From: an uncultured bacterium
Lineage (GTDB): Bacteria; Cyanobacteriota; Vampirovibrionia; Gastranaerophilales; Gastranaerophilaceae
NCBI GenBank assembly: GCA_902765655.1
Contig: CACXAK010000002.1
Location: forward strand, 1 to 21,380
Direction: 5' to 3'
Length of the DNA: 21,380 nt
The notes under the pieces are model-generated. The model saw only the letters and a list, made by a program, of their open reading frames with translations, did not search any database and was not told the origin of the DNA. Made by a program: the position numbers and the translations under genes. Each line of letters opens with the position of its first letter. Positions within the stretch are counted from its first letter, which is position 1. This document shows positions 7,576 through 16,842 of this stretch, piece after piece.

Positions 7576-9036
7576 CAACAAGTGCAACTCTTTTTCAACT
7601 TCGCTAAACACACTGTTCCAATCCCCGTTAGTCGGTTGTCTGAACAGTTTTATACTGTCATACCAATCGGACTTTGACAAATCATTGTGCCAGCGCCAAT
7701 TATATACATGAGGGAGTAAAACCCAGCAAGGTTTACACATTGCGCCTGCAAGATGCGCAAGCGAAGTATCGTTACAAATTATTAAATCCAAATTTTCAAC
7801 CGCACCTGCTGTCCATGAGAAATCCTTAAAAGTCGGAGCCAAATCGATAACATTATATTTATCTTTAATTTTTTCAAACTTTTCAGAACCTTCAAAAGTC
7901 TGGCAAGAGTAAAATTGAGTATTTGAGAGTTCAAAAAGCCGGGAAAAATCTTCCACCCTTAATATTCGTTCCTTATCATAGTATGAATTCCCCTGCCATT
8001 TTATCCCGATTTTAAACTTATCATTATTAAAATAATTATCTTTATAAAATTTGACTTTATCCGCATTTGGTTTTATATAACCATCATCGTGATGAATAAA
8101 CATTTCATTTCCTGATTTGCCCAAAACATAAGGTAAACTCAAAAATGGTAAGTGATAGTCAAAATCCATATCCTTTTCATTTTTAAACATTCCCATAATT
8201 TCTGCGCCATAGGAATTTTCTTCAAATAGCGGTTTTAATTCTTCCTGCGGTTTAAAAATAACTTTTTTGCACTTTGAAACAAGCTCAGGCGTAAAGCGAT
8301 AAAGCATAATAACATCCCCAAAGCCCGCTTCATAATAAGTATAAAGGGTTTTATCAGATAAATCTTCATGCCCCGTCCATATCGGTTTTTGCTTTATTAA
8401 ATTTGGATAGGTTTTCCCCTGAGAAACAATGGCACTTTGCTTGCATAATCGTTGTTCGAAACATCTTAACCCGTCTTTGTAATTTTTATCCTGCATATAA
8501 GCAAGAGATAGAAAATAAGTTGTTTCCCAATCATCAGGATTTATTTCCAACACTTTTTTATAGCACTCTATTGCACCTTTTGTGTCGTTCTCGTTGAAAC
8601 ACAGATACGCAAGATTAAAATATGATTCAGTACTTTGCGGGTTTAACGCAATAGCATTATAATAGGCCTTTTTTGCCTTGTCATACTGTGCATTATTTTT
8701 ATAAGCCATAGCAAGATTAAATGTGTTTTCATAACTGTTCGGGTTATTTTTTATAAGAATTTCGTAAAGCTCAACCGCGTTCTGATAATCTTCCTTTTTA
8801 AAATACATTTTTGCAAGATTTTCAACATAAAATGGCAACGGCTTTAATTCAATTGCCTTTTGTAAACATTCAAACGCTTTATCAAATTGATTTGCCTGAG
8901 TATAGAGAATTCCCAATAAATTCCATACTTCGTGATTTCCCGGTTCTCCGGCAACGATTTGTTCATACAAATCTCTGGCTTTTGTTAATTTTCCGTTTTG
9001 ATGATATTCAAATGCTTTATTAAACTTGTTATCCAT
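7570..9036 (-). CDS. TPR protein with C-terminal GT9-like glycosyltransferase domain
   Basis: A 488-aa two-part protein without a signal peptide. Residues 1-205 are five to six tetratricopeptide repeats (for example 'AFECLQKAIELKP', 'AIECYKKVLEINPDD'). Residues 215-488 resemble the heptosyltransferase-like domain often fused to TPRs. Markers are IGIKWQGN, the late NDTSLAHLAGAMCKPCWVLLP, NWRW, and LFRQ near the end. Such proteins are annotated as family 9 glycosyltransferases or O-GlcNAc-transferase-like. They probably glycosylate surface polymers or proteins, but donor and acceptor are unknown. GAGGAG is well placed before the ATG. It lies between the metal exporter and alr, in the same run of short gaps. 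Confidence 0.82.
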   Translation of the reverse strand: MDNKFNKAFEYHQNGKLTKARDLYEQIVAGEPGNHEVWNLLGILYTQANQFDKAFECLQKAIELKPLPFYVENLAKMYFKKEDYQNAVELYEILIKNNPNSYENTFNLAMAYKNNAQYDKAKKAYYNAIALNPQSTESYFNLAYLCFNENDTKGAIECYKKVLEINPDDWETTYFLSLAYMQDKNYKDGLRCFEQRLCKQSAIVSQGKTYPNLIKQKPIWTGHEDLSDKTLYTYYEAGFGDVIMLYRFTPELVSKCKKVIFKPQEELKPLFEENSYGAEIMGMFKNEKDMDFDYHLPFLSLPYVLGKSGNEMFIHHDDGYIKPNADKVKFYKDNYFNNDKFKIGIKWQGNSYYDKERILRVEDFSRLFELSNTQFYSCQTFEGSEKFEKIKDKYNVIDLAPTFKDFSWTAGAVENLDLIICNDTSLAHLAGAMCKPCWVLLPHVYNWRWHNDLSKSDWYDSIKLFRQPTNGDWNSVFSEVEKELHLLL

Positions 9037-9066
9037 ACACTCCTCAGCCCAAGCAAATAATAAATA

Positions 9067-10047
9067 TTATATCTTTATTCCAATAGCTGAAAATAATCCG
9101 TTTATATTGAATACATTATATTGAAATATTAAGCCCAAAATTGTGCCAACGAATACAAGCAAGCCAAGAATCATCAATGTATCTTTTTTGTCGCCATTTT
9201 TACGCAATAAAACCAAAATACCAAGTCCGCCTGAAGTACATAAACCTGCAACAAGAGAGCCAAAACTTATAGTATTTTTCACAAACAGCATTGTAAGCAT
9301 AACAGATATTGCACAATTTGGGACTAACCCAACAATGGATAACAAAAAAGGCTGTAATGGAGAATTCATAAGGCAATATTTTGCCATAACTTCTTCTGAA
9401 CCGGTTCTTGACAATATAAAAGCGAGAACAACAGATATCAAAAATATAAATACAAATATATTTAGTGTATGTTTTAGCGGATGCAGCCAAAAATCTCTTT
9501 TTCTTGTAGCGTGTATCAAGTGATGATGGCAACATCCCTCAATATCATCGTCATGTACTTCTTCTAGTACAGGCTCTTTGGCATTATATGTAATCAGCCA
9601 ATCAACAACATAACCAACAACGATTGCTACTAAAATTTTCACCCCGATTATCGGTATAATCAGCGATGCCTTTTCAGGATATGTTAATAATACAGGTATC
9701 GCCTCATCCGATGTCGCCAGATAAACCGCAACCAGAGTTCCACGAGACAAAAGACGGCGCGTATAAACAGTACTTGCGATAACAGAAAATCCGCACTGTG
9801 GCAATGATGCAAATAACGAGCCAAATAGCGGTCCGACTTTTTTTATCCAAAATACAAAAAGATGCCTTTTTTTAGCATAATACCTTTCGATAAATTCTAT
9901 TAAAACGAAAATTATAAACAAAAAAGGGATTAATCCCAAACTGTCAATCAACGCATCTTTCAGAAAATCAGGAATAAACTCTAGCGGCTCAATGAGTTCT
10001 TCAGGCAAATTCCATAAAAATTTTAAACATTCTATAAATGAGCTCAT
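9067..10047 (-). CDS. Putative 10-TM heavy-metal/arsenic-type exporter (ArsP_2-like)
   Basis: An integral inner-membrane protein of 326 aa in two homologous halves. Each half carries a matching motif: LPQCGFS at residues 82-88 and LVPNCAIS at 241-248. The first half also has TSDE (112-115). A cytosolic or periplasmic loop, HDDDIEGCCHHHLIH (165-179), is rich in His, Cys and Asp and could bind metal. This pattern fits the family labelled 'putative 10TM heavy-metal exporter' or 'arsenic efflux protein' (PF11449, ArsP_2). Some databases call it a manganese transporter, so the substrate is open. No ArsR, ArsA or other arsenic gene lies nearby. It follows the ATPase gene by 12 nt and was probably co-transcribed with it, but a shared job is not evident. 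Confidence 0.8.
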   Translation of the reverse strand: MSSFIECLKFLWNLPEELIEPLEFIPDFLKDALIDSLGLIPFLFIIFVLIEFIERYYAKKRHLFVFWIKKVGPLFGSLFASLPQCGFSVIASTVYTRRLLSRGTLVAVYLATSDEAIPVLLTYPEKASLIIPIIGVKILVAIVVGYVVDWLITYNAKEPVLEEVHDDDIEGCCHHHLIHATRKRDFWLHPLKHTLNIFVFIFLISVVLAFILSRTGSEEVMAKYCLMNSPLQPFLLSIVGLVPNCAISVMLTMLFVKNTISFGSLVAGLCTSGGLGILVLLRKNGDKKDTLMILGLLVFVGTILGLIFQYNVFNINGLFSAIGIKI

Positions 10048-10059
10048 TTGTTTTTTATC

Positions 10060-13017
10060 CTATAATTTAAAATTATTGTTTGTACAAAAATCATTTAGTT
10101 TTTCTTTTTCATAACTGAGCATATTTTTTATGTAAGGATTTTTAGTTTCTTTTACAATAAGCTCCATGGATTTTTCAAACATTACAGCCGAACCCCTCAG
10201 ATATTCAATCTGATTTTGGGTTGCGACTTTCCCTATATCCATATAATATTTCCCGTAAAGCAGATATAATCTTGAAAGTAAATCATACATTTTACAATGT
10301 TTAGCAAGTTTTAAACCTTCTTCTATATGTATTTTGGCACTCGTATAATCCGCTATATTCATATATGCTCTTGCCAAAACAAGTCGTAAACTGATCGCAA
10401 AGAAATAATTATCAATATTAGGATTTAAAGATATTTCAAGTGCTTGCGAAGCAATATCAATTGCGCTCTTTGAATTTTCTGTGACTATCGTCGCATCTGC
10501 AATCAAATACCATGCCAGCAAAGCACCAAGAGCCATTTTTTCTTTAGCAAAATATGTTACTTGTTCATTATATATCTCTAAGGCACGCTGAGCTTTATTT
10601 TCATCTTTAAAGACTTTCCCCAGAAGAGTTTTCAGGATATTTTTTGTGAAATTATCTCCAGTATTATTTGCAAATGTAACGGCCTCAAATAATTCTTCTC
10701 GTATATTGTTACTATCATTAGTCAAAAATTTATTTATAATATAAACCAAATTTAAACGAGAAATGGAAACTTCATCCATATAATTGTCACGATAATGGCA
10801 ATCGAGATCCTGTAATATTTGCATCGAAGTCGAAATATCGCCCTTCATTGTATTTGCGTATGCCTGTACAGTCTTTGCTTTTGCAATTAAAAGCTTATCG
10901 TTAATTTTGTGTTTATCAATAATTGAAAAAAGATTTTTCAGAACTTCAAATACTCTTTCATTTCCCTGAAGAGCCAATGCAGTTGCGAGAACCAAATAAA
11001 CCTTCAACCAGGTATCAAACAATAAACCTAACGGGAATAATTTATTTAAACGCGGTTTAATTAAATAACGATTTAGAACGGGTAAAACATCATTATCAGC
11101 TAAAGAAATTACTTCTCCGCAATTACCTATATCCAAAAGAGCAGAGAGTTTGGCACTTATTATCATTGCTCTTTCAAGTTCCTGACCGTCCTTTAATTTT
11201 TTCAATACATTATCTACACATTCAACATTGCCGAAATAATTACCGGTTTTAGAACAACATAATGCCAAATATCCAAGCAATTCAATTTCTTTTACTTCAT
11301 CATTATTTGCTTTTGCATTTGAAATTGCATCAGGTAAGAATTCTAATGCCTCATCAGGATCATATTCAGATAAAAGTTTACCTAATTTTTCACTGATACT
11401 ATAACGTATATTTAATGTTTCAGCTTCATTAAATTCATTCAACAACGCCAAACATTGTTTTTGAGCAATCACGTAAAGATTAACATCTCCAATATAGGAC
11501 GCCAAGCGCGTTGTTTTTGTCCATATATCAAATGACATACGTGTTTCATGCAAATTATGAGCAATCATAGCCATTGTTGCATTTGTATTCAGATTAAATA
11601 CACTAATCGCCTTACCGATTTTCATATTTATATCATCGAACTCAGAATCTCGCGTGATATTCTTCAGCACAGACTCCCACAACAATAAATTATTGAATTC
11701 ATAATAAATATCATCAAATTTACGTATAAATTTTGACATTTCAAGATAATTTATAACATCATTAAATACAGCATCACCGTACCCGCAAATTTCTTTTACA
11801 AGATTTACATTTATCTTATCACCCAACACAGCAGCCGTACATAAAAGTTGATGTGCAATTTTGTTGTTACTTTTCAGAATTGATAATCTTTCTTTTATTA
11901 ATTGAGAAAAATCATCCGGAAGGACAAATGCCTTATCCGAAATTTGGCAATCAAAAACGTAATTGTATGCCTGCTGAATATATGCCAGATTTCCGTTTGA
12001 TTTTTCAAATATCATTTCGCGTTCACGGTCTGAAACATAATTTTCACTGTCGGTATTCAATACCACATCAGATTCAAATTCCTCAGCTGTTATTAGTCTG
12101 ATGTTTATATCCTCAAATGAATTTAGATTTTTATTATCTAACCCAAAAAGCCCGCATATTGGCTTTGGTTCATCATATAAAATAATAAACTTTAAATTTG
12201 CCCAATTTTTTTCTTTCCTGACAAGCCCTGTTAAGAATTCTGCACTAAAACCATCAATAAAATCAAAATTATCAACAATAAATACAAACCTTCCACTAGA
12301 AATAAATGCATCAAAGATTTTATCTAATATAGAATAAGTTCTTTTTTTATTAATTATTATGTCTTCATAATTCCCGTCATTAAAACTGTAAATAAAATTT
12401 ATCAAATCAGAGATTTCAGGCGGCTGTAAAAACTTGAATTCTTTTGAAAAAAACTCATTAGCATTTTTCTTTAATTCCGGATTGTTTATACCAAAGTTAG
12501 GCAAACTAAAAAGATTTATCAGCATATCCTGTATAACACCACCCGGAGTCAGCTGGGTCAAAGGGGTGCATTTACCCATACAAACATTTTTGTCTTCTAT
12601 TTTTTTTATTGCGGAATATAATACAGAAGTTTTTCCCGAACCCTTTTGACCAGTCACAGATATTATTTTTTTATTTTTATCTGTTAACGCACATGACAAT
12701 AATTCAATAGCTTTTTTGAAGGAATTCAATTTTGGTTCAAAAGATAAAGAAAGCGATTTCCCGTTGTTTTTTGATTTCTTATTTGCAGGTTCGCCAAATG
12801 TAGCTCCGCATTTTCTGCATTTTATTGCGCTTGGGAAATTAACTCCATTGCATTTTTTACAAATTTTTAAAAGTTCTTGCCCGCAATTTGAACATTTCAA
12901 CTGCCCTAAAGGATTTACATGTTTGCAATTCATGCATAAAATACCGGTCCGAGTCTTGCAATACGGACATTTTAAAGCATCATGCGCTATATTATTTTTA
13001 CAAACAGGACATTTCAT
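10060..13017 (-). CDS. Zinc-ribbon / P-loop (STAND-like) ATPase / TPR protein
   Basis: A 985-aa cytosolic protein. Residues 1-71 hold three paired CxxC zinc ribbons (C3/C6-C17/C20, C28/C31-C42/C45, C53/C56-C67/C70). A 25-residue polar linker follows, then an AAA/STAND-type NTPase with Walker A GQKGSGKTS (123-131) and Walker B FVFIVDNFD (244-252). From about residue 500 to the end there are helical repeats of TPR type. This order resembles the ATPase-TPR part of MalT/adenylate-cyclase-associated signalling proteins, here with zinc ribbons where an output domain might be. It starts 8 nt after the sigma-factor gene with only a weak ribosome site, so translation is probably coupled. I infer a regulatory switch that binds a protein or nucleic acid through the ribbons. 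The target and signal are unknown. Confidence 0.75.
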   Translation of the reverse strand: MKCPVCKNNIAHDALKCPYCKTRTGILCMNCKHVNPLGQLKCSNCGQELLKICKKCNGVNFPSAIKCRKCGATFGEPANKKSKNNGKSLSLSFEPKLNSFKKAIELLSCALTDKNKKIISVTGQKGSGKTSVLYSAIKKIEDKNVCMGKCTPLTQLTPGGVIQDMLINLFSLPNFGINNPELKKNANEFFSKEFKFLQPPEISDLINFIYSFNDGNYEDIIINKKRTYSILDKIFDAFISSGRFVFIVDNFDFIDGFSAEFLTGLVRKEKNWANLKFIILYDEPKPICGLFGLDNKNLNSFEDINIRLITAEEFESDVVLNTDSENYVSDREREMIFEKSNGNLAYIQQAYNYVFDCQISDKAFVLPDDFSQLIKERLSILKSNNKIAHQLLCTAAVLGDKINVNLVKEICGYGDAVFNDVINYLEMSKFIRKFDDIYYEFNNLLLWESVLKNITRDSEFDDINMKIGKAISVFNLNTNATMAMIAHNLHETRMSFDIWTKTTRLASYIGDVNLYVIAQKQCLALLNEFNEAETLNIRYSISEKLGKLLSEYDPDEALEFLPDAISNAKANNDEVKEIELLGYLALCCSKTGNYFGNVECVDNVLKKLKDGQELERAMIISAKLSALLDIGNCGEVISLADNDVLPVLNRYLIKPRLNKLFPLGLLFDTWLKVYLVLATALALQGNERVFEVLKNLFSIIDKHKINDKLLIAKAKTVQAYANTMKGDISTSMQILQDLDCHYRDNYMDEVSISRLNLVYIINKFLTNDSNNIREELFEAVTFANNTGDNFTKNILKTLLGKVFKDENKAQRALEIYNEQVTYFAKEKMALGALLAWYLIADATIVTENSKSAIDIASQALEISLNPNIDNYFFAISLRLVLARAYMNIADYTSAKIHIEEGLKLAKHCKMYDLLSRLYLLYGKYYMDIGKVATQNQIEYLRGSAVMFEKSMELIVKETKNPYIKNMLSYEKEKLNDFCTNNNFKL

Positions 13018-13025
13018 AATTATAC

Positions 13026-13637
13026 TTATTGTTCATTTAATACAGATTTGACTTTTTGGATTAAGCTATAAATTCTCTTTGATACCTCAGATTGAGATAT
13101 CCCAAGTTCCCCAGCAATTTCTTTTTGTGTTAAACCTTTATCATATCGCAGGATAAAAATATCCATATAACGTTCATTCGGGTTTTCTTCATTTACACGT
13201 TCTATTGTATCAGCAACAAAATCTATAATTTCATTATGTATTGCATTTTCTTCGGGATCAATAGATATTTCAAGATCTTCATACCCTATTTTGACTATAC
13301 TTAAGTCAATTAATGATGATGGAGCCTGAGTCGGAGAAGGTGTAAGCTCAGGAGCAGGAGCAACAGTTTCTAAAGGGATTTCAGTAGTAGTCATATATCC
13401 CGCTTTTGTTCTTCTTAATCTCCCGGAATCTTTCAAAACATTTATAATAGAAGTTGTTACGACTTTTCTTAAATAAGCTTCGAGCATAGAAGGATTGTCA
13501 ATCGATTCAAGAATAGAAGTTGAACGTTGACATGTTTCATTTAAGAAATCATCAAATAAATCTTCATTATTTTGAAATTTACGATTACTTCTTATTAATT
13601 TGGCTATTAAGTCTATCTTCTCTTGTGTAATTTCCAC
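13026..13637 (-). CDS. Divergent sigma-70-like (ECF-type) transcription factor
   Basis: A 203-aa protein. The C-terminus (about 155-200) is a clear sigma region 4: FILRYDKGLTQKEIAGELGI followed by SQSEVSKRI, a helix-turn-helix that would contact -35 DNA. Residues 47-76 (from NPSMLEAYLRKVV to GRLRR) resemble the end of region 2. The two are joined by a Pro/Thr-rich linker (92-108). Region 2 is weak, so it could be a true ECF sigma factor or a sigma-like DNA-binding regulator. The start is GTG at 13637, supported by AAGGGA 7 nt upstream. It sits between the acidic membrane protein gene (35 nt) and the zinc-ribbon ATPase gene (8 nt). An extended -10 element lies just upstream. Confidence 0.75.
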   Translation of the reverse strand: MEITQEKIDLIAKLIRSNRKFQNNEDLFDDFLNETCQRSTSILESIDNPSMLEAYLRKVVTTSIINVLKDSGRLRRTKAGYMTTTEIPLETVAPAPELTPSPTQAPSSLIDLSIVKIGYEDLEISIDPEENAIHNEIIDFVADTIERVNEENPNERYMDIFILRYDKGLTQKEIAGELGISQSEVSKRIYSLIQKVKSVLNEQ

Positions 13638-13660
13638 AAACGTATCCCTTTGTCATGGAA

Positions 13661-13669
13661 ATTATATCA
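13661..13669 (-). promoter_or_regulatory. Possible internal promoter for the sigma-factor gene (extended -10)
   Basis: On the minus strand TGATATAAT (13669-13661) is an extended -10 box, 23 nt upstream of the GTG start. It overlaps the intergenic gap and lies beside the end of the membrane-protein gene. No good -35 is visible. The same 15 bases, AAATATGATATAATT, also precede the tail-fibre gene at 17395-17409. Confidence 0.4.
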
Positions 13670-13672
13670 TAT

Positions 13673-16600
13673 TTACAAATAAATTTTAAGTATCACAGTT
13701 GTACTTTGGTCATTTCCTAAGCTATTCGGCGCTCTAAGGACTTTTAGCGTTTGGTTAACAGATTGTAACACTATGTTATCAACCTGAGAAGATCCGCTTG
13801 ATAAAAGTATTTTTGACTGTTGAAATGCCCCGCTTCGGTCAAATGTAATACTTACCCTTATCTGATCTGAATAAGTATAATCTGTAGCAAGTAATAAATC
13901 ACTTGATAATGCTGCTTTCAAACTTTTACCTGAAGATTGGAAATATTGTTTAAAATTACTATCCTGTGCAATATAATCAGGAACTTCCCAGCTAAGTTTA
14001 CTTACAGACAAAAATGCAGTAGCCGGAATCTGTTTTAAATCATTGTTATTTTGAGTTTGAGGTGCACTTTGAACATTTTGAGAATTATTTCTTGCCGGAC
14101 GATCAAAATCATTATTACCATTCATTGCAATATTCCCATTATCAGGGTTGAAATTCGGAACATCTCCTCCCATATTATTCTGGATATTCGGGTCTGCAAA
14201 TTGTTCATTGCCGTTATTATTTTGTTCAGGATTCATAAATTTCGAGGCCGCGAATATGATTATACCAGTCAAAATCACCAATATAGCGAGTCCGCCTATA
14301 CCGATGGCAATAGGAATTGATTTTCCTTGATTATTTACGATACGGACATCATTATTCAGTCCTGCGTTATCTTCACTAATATTTACGTTATTATAAAGTT
14401 CTTCTAAATGCTGGTTTTCAACTGAAAATTCCGGCTGATTTGCGTCTTTATTAATATCAATTATTATTTCTCCCGGAGCAATATTTTTATTACTAATTAC
14501 AACCGAATTTTCACTTACCGTATTTACAGGAGTAATAAAATCAGAATCAAGCTCGATTTCCTCAAAGGAATTTTCTGCATTCCCATTATTAAATTCAGTG
14601 GAAATTTCATCAAAATCGGTCAATTGGTCATCCTGATTAAAATTAATCTCCACATTATTATTTTCATTATCTATTTTTGAGTCTAAGTCAGATAAATCAG
14701 TTAAATCATCAAGATTAATAAGCTCCGAATCATCATTTTCAACAATCTTCTCTGCAGGCTCGACCGATAACTGGTCAAAATCATGTACCTCATTATCATA
14801 ATTTTCCTCAGAAACATTTGGCGGAACAATCACGGGAGCCTCCATACCTATACTGTCAGCATCTAATTCTTCAAGATTCATAAATTTCTCTTCAGAATCT
14901 TCTCTGGATACAATTTCATCTGAATCTGATTTTTCTGAGTTAGAAGCAATGTGCAAATCATCATCTAAATTTAAGTCTAATTCACTCAACTCTGCATCAT
15001 TAGGTGCTTCAGAAATAAATTCCGATTCCAATAAATCCTCTTGAACATCCTGTACCGGAGCCTCAGTATCAATAACATCCGATGTTTCAATCTCATGGCT
15101 AACAGTTGGTTCTTCCTGATTTAAACCTATATCTGAGGTTACCGATTCTTCACTTATATCAGCGGTCATATCTAAACTAATATCTTCAGCATCAATATTG
15201 TTTTCAAAGTTATCATCGTCAGATAAAATTTCCGTTTTTTCTGCCAAGTCAGTATCCGTTTCTGTAAAATCTGAAAGATTTTCGGATTTTTCAATATCAA
15301 TTTCATTCCCCAGCGCTTCTGAAACTACAAAATCATCATTAAATTCCTCAAAATCCAAATCAGATTCCTTAAGAAAATCATCAGAAGCATGTTGTTCCAT
15401 ATCTTCTTCAAAATCGGTCAAATTACTGATATCATCTCCTAAATCAACGGATATATCATTTGACCCCTCAACTTGTTGCTGAGCTTTTTGTTCATCCGCA
15501 TCAAATTCTGATAAAACATCTTCGCTTTTAGCTTCGGGATCTGATTCAATCTCTTCGGCCATCACACCTTCTTCTGATAAGTCGTTTAAAGAAATATCTT
15601 CATCAAAAATATTTGCATCAGCAGAAACATCTTCAGAAATACCAAAATCTTCGTTTATCTCAGGCAAATCAGAGGAATTAGAGCTCTCAAATATATCCTC
15701 ACCGGCAACAGCTGCCAATTCAACAGCTTCATCACTTACAGCCCCTGCTACAATATTGGCTGCTGCAGTTCCTGCGACAGCAGCAGCTCCTCCGGCTGCA
15801 ATTGCTTCAGCTTCTGTAATATCGGAAACTATTTCTCCGGCTTTTTCTAATACAGAAGAATCATTTTGATCTTGGCTTTTTTCATCGTCAAGCAAATCAT
15901 CACCATTTGCGTCATAAGTACTTTCAGCACTATCTGACCGATTTCCCTGATCTTCATTGGTTTGATTTTCTGATTCATTATTATCCATATCTATAAAATC
16001 ATCTAAATCTACAACAGTATTAGAATTATTGGGCATTTCCTTTTTATTTATGCGCAATGCCACCGCAACATTTGAAGCAAGAGTTTCAAAATTGTCATAC
16101 TCAAGAACTGAATCCCTAAGAATTTTGCTTTCATATAACAGATGAATAAATTTATTAAAATCTTCTTCGCTTATATCGTGATCCGCAACGGATATTGATA
16201 ATTCACGTCCTTTTAAAATTTCTTCTTGGGAAAGATTTTTTTCTGTCTTTTTAGTACTTCCATTAACATAATCTATCATATCAATCGGGGATCTAAACTG
16301 TTCTGCAGAAACAAAATAATATTGATCATTAGCAATATGTAGCTGAACATCATTTGGTTCAAAATATCCTATAAGATTAATCCTTTCAAAATTGTTGTCA
16401 TATTTTAAAACAACATAAATATCAGGAACTATAGACAAATCAAAATGAGATTTTGGAATAAAAACGCCGGAGTCATCGAATGCGACCCTAACATCTATAT
16501 AAACATTATCCAAAATAATATCTGCTATATCAATTTTTTCAACTATACGCTTTATTGAATGAATGTTAGATAATTTTGAAACATCCACCCCTAATTTACT

Positions 16601-16744
16601 CAGATACAAAATTACCGCTTCCGCACCTATTACATTAAAAAATATACGATTCTGTAGCTTTTTATTTATAAAATTTGCAGCCACAAACTGCGCTTCTGCC
16701 AAATTATCCTTTGTTATTTCCAACAATTCCACATCAAAATTCAT
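13673..16744 (-). CDS. Single-pass membrane protein: DUF1822-like N-terminus, long acidic linker, TonB-C-like C-terminus
   Basis: A 1023-aa protein. Residues 1-170 form a compact alpha/beta domain whose order of elements recalls the cyanobacterial DUF1822 family: an N-terminal helix, 'VILYLSKLGVDV', then beta strands with 'INLIGYF'. Residues about 235-790 are extremely Asp/Glu/Ser-rich and probably disordered, broken by one Ala-rich stretch (about 305-348). A membrane helix spans about 809-834. An Asn/Gln-rich spacer leads to a C-terminal domain (about 905-1023) with ITFDRSGAF-x-SKILLSSGSS, like a TonB C-terminal fold. No signal peptide is present, so the large N-terminal part should be cytosolic and the small end periplasmic. 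GAGGGGAG precedes the ATG. It is the first gene before the sigma factor and could be a sensor or anti-sigma-like partner. This is inference. Confidence 0.65.
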   Translation of the reverse strand: MNFDVELLEITKDNLAEAQFVAANFINKKLQNRIFFNVIGAEAVILYLSKLGVDVSKLSNIHSIKRIVEKIDIADIILDNVYIDVRVAFDDSGVFIPKSHFDLSIVPDIYVVLKYDNNFERINLIGYFEPNDVQLHIANDQYYFVSAEQFRSPIDMIDYVNGSTKKTEKNLSQEEILKGRELSISVADHDISEEDFNKFIHLLYESKILRDSVLEYDNFETLASNVAVALRINKKEMPNNSNTVVDLDDFIDMDNNESENQTNEDQGNRSDSAESTYDANGDDLLDDEKSQDQNDSSVLEKAGEIVSDITEAEAIAAGGAAAVAGTAAANIVAGAVSDEAVELAAVAGEDIFESSNSSDLPEINEDFGISEDVSADANIFDEDISLNDLSEEGVMAEEIESDPEAKSEDVLSEFDADEQKAQQQVEGSNDISVDLGDDISNLTDFEEDMEQHASDDFLKESDLDFEEFNDDFVVSEALGNEIDIEKSENLSDFTETDTDLAEKTEILSDDDNFENNIDAEDISLDMTADISEESVTSDIGLNQEEPTVSHEIETSDVIDTEAPVQDVQEDLLESEFISEAPNDAELSELDLNLDDDLHIASNSEKSDSDEIVSREDSEEKFMNLEELDADSIGMEAPVIVPPNVSEENYDNEVHDFDQLSVEPAEKIVENDDSELINLDDLTDLSDLDSKIDNENNNVEINFNQDDQLTDFDEISTEFNNGNAENSFEEIELDSDFITPVNTVSENSVVISNKNIAPGEIIIDINKDANQPEFSVENQHLEELYNNVNISEDNAGLNNDVRIVNNQGKSIPIAIGIGGLAILVILTGIIIFAASKFMNPEQNNNGNEQFADPNIQNNMGGDVPNFNPDNGNIAMNGNNDFDRPARNNSQNVQSAPQTQNNNDLKQIPATAFLSVSKLSWEVPDYIAQDSNFKQYFQSSGKSLKAALSSDLLLATDYTYSDQIRVSITFDRSGAFQQSKILLSSGSSQVDNIVLQSVNQTLKVLRAPNSLGNDQSTTVILKIYL

Positions 16745-16814
16745 AAATTTATTCTCCCCTCTATTATTTAAGATGACACTTATGAAATAAATATTCCAAA
16801 AATTATGTAAACTT

Positions 16815-16842
16815 TTGTAACAATATTAGTAAAACATATAAT
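16815..16842 (+). promoter_or_regulatory. Probable promoter of the VSFKG-tagged gene
   Basis: TTGTAA (16815-16820) and a perfect TATAAT (16837-16842) with a 16-nt spacer. The predicted start is near 16849, giving a leader of about 65 nt. It overlaps the oppositely directed promoter. Confidence 0.5.

Noticed and set aside
9200..9535. 111-codon minus-strand frame overlapping the metal exporter in another frame
   Set aside because: It lies wholly inside a well-recognised membrane protein gene, and its translation has no family features.
15198..15482. Long serine-rich open frame on the plus strand inside the acidic membrane-protein gene
   Set aside because: It is the antisense of Asp/Glu/Ser repeats, a common artefact of biased composition, and it has no ribosome site.
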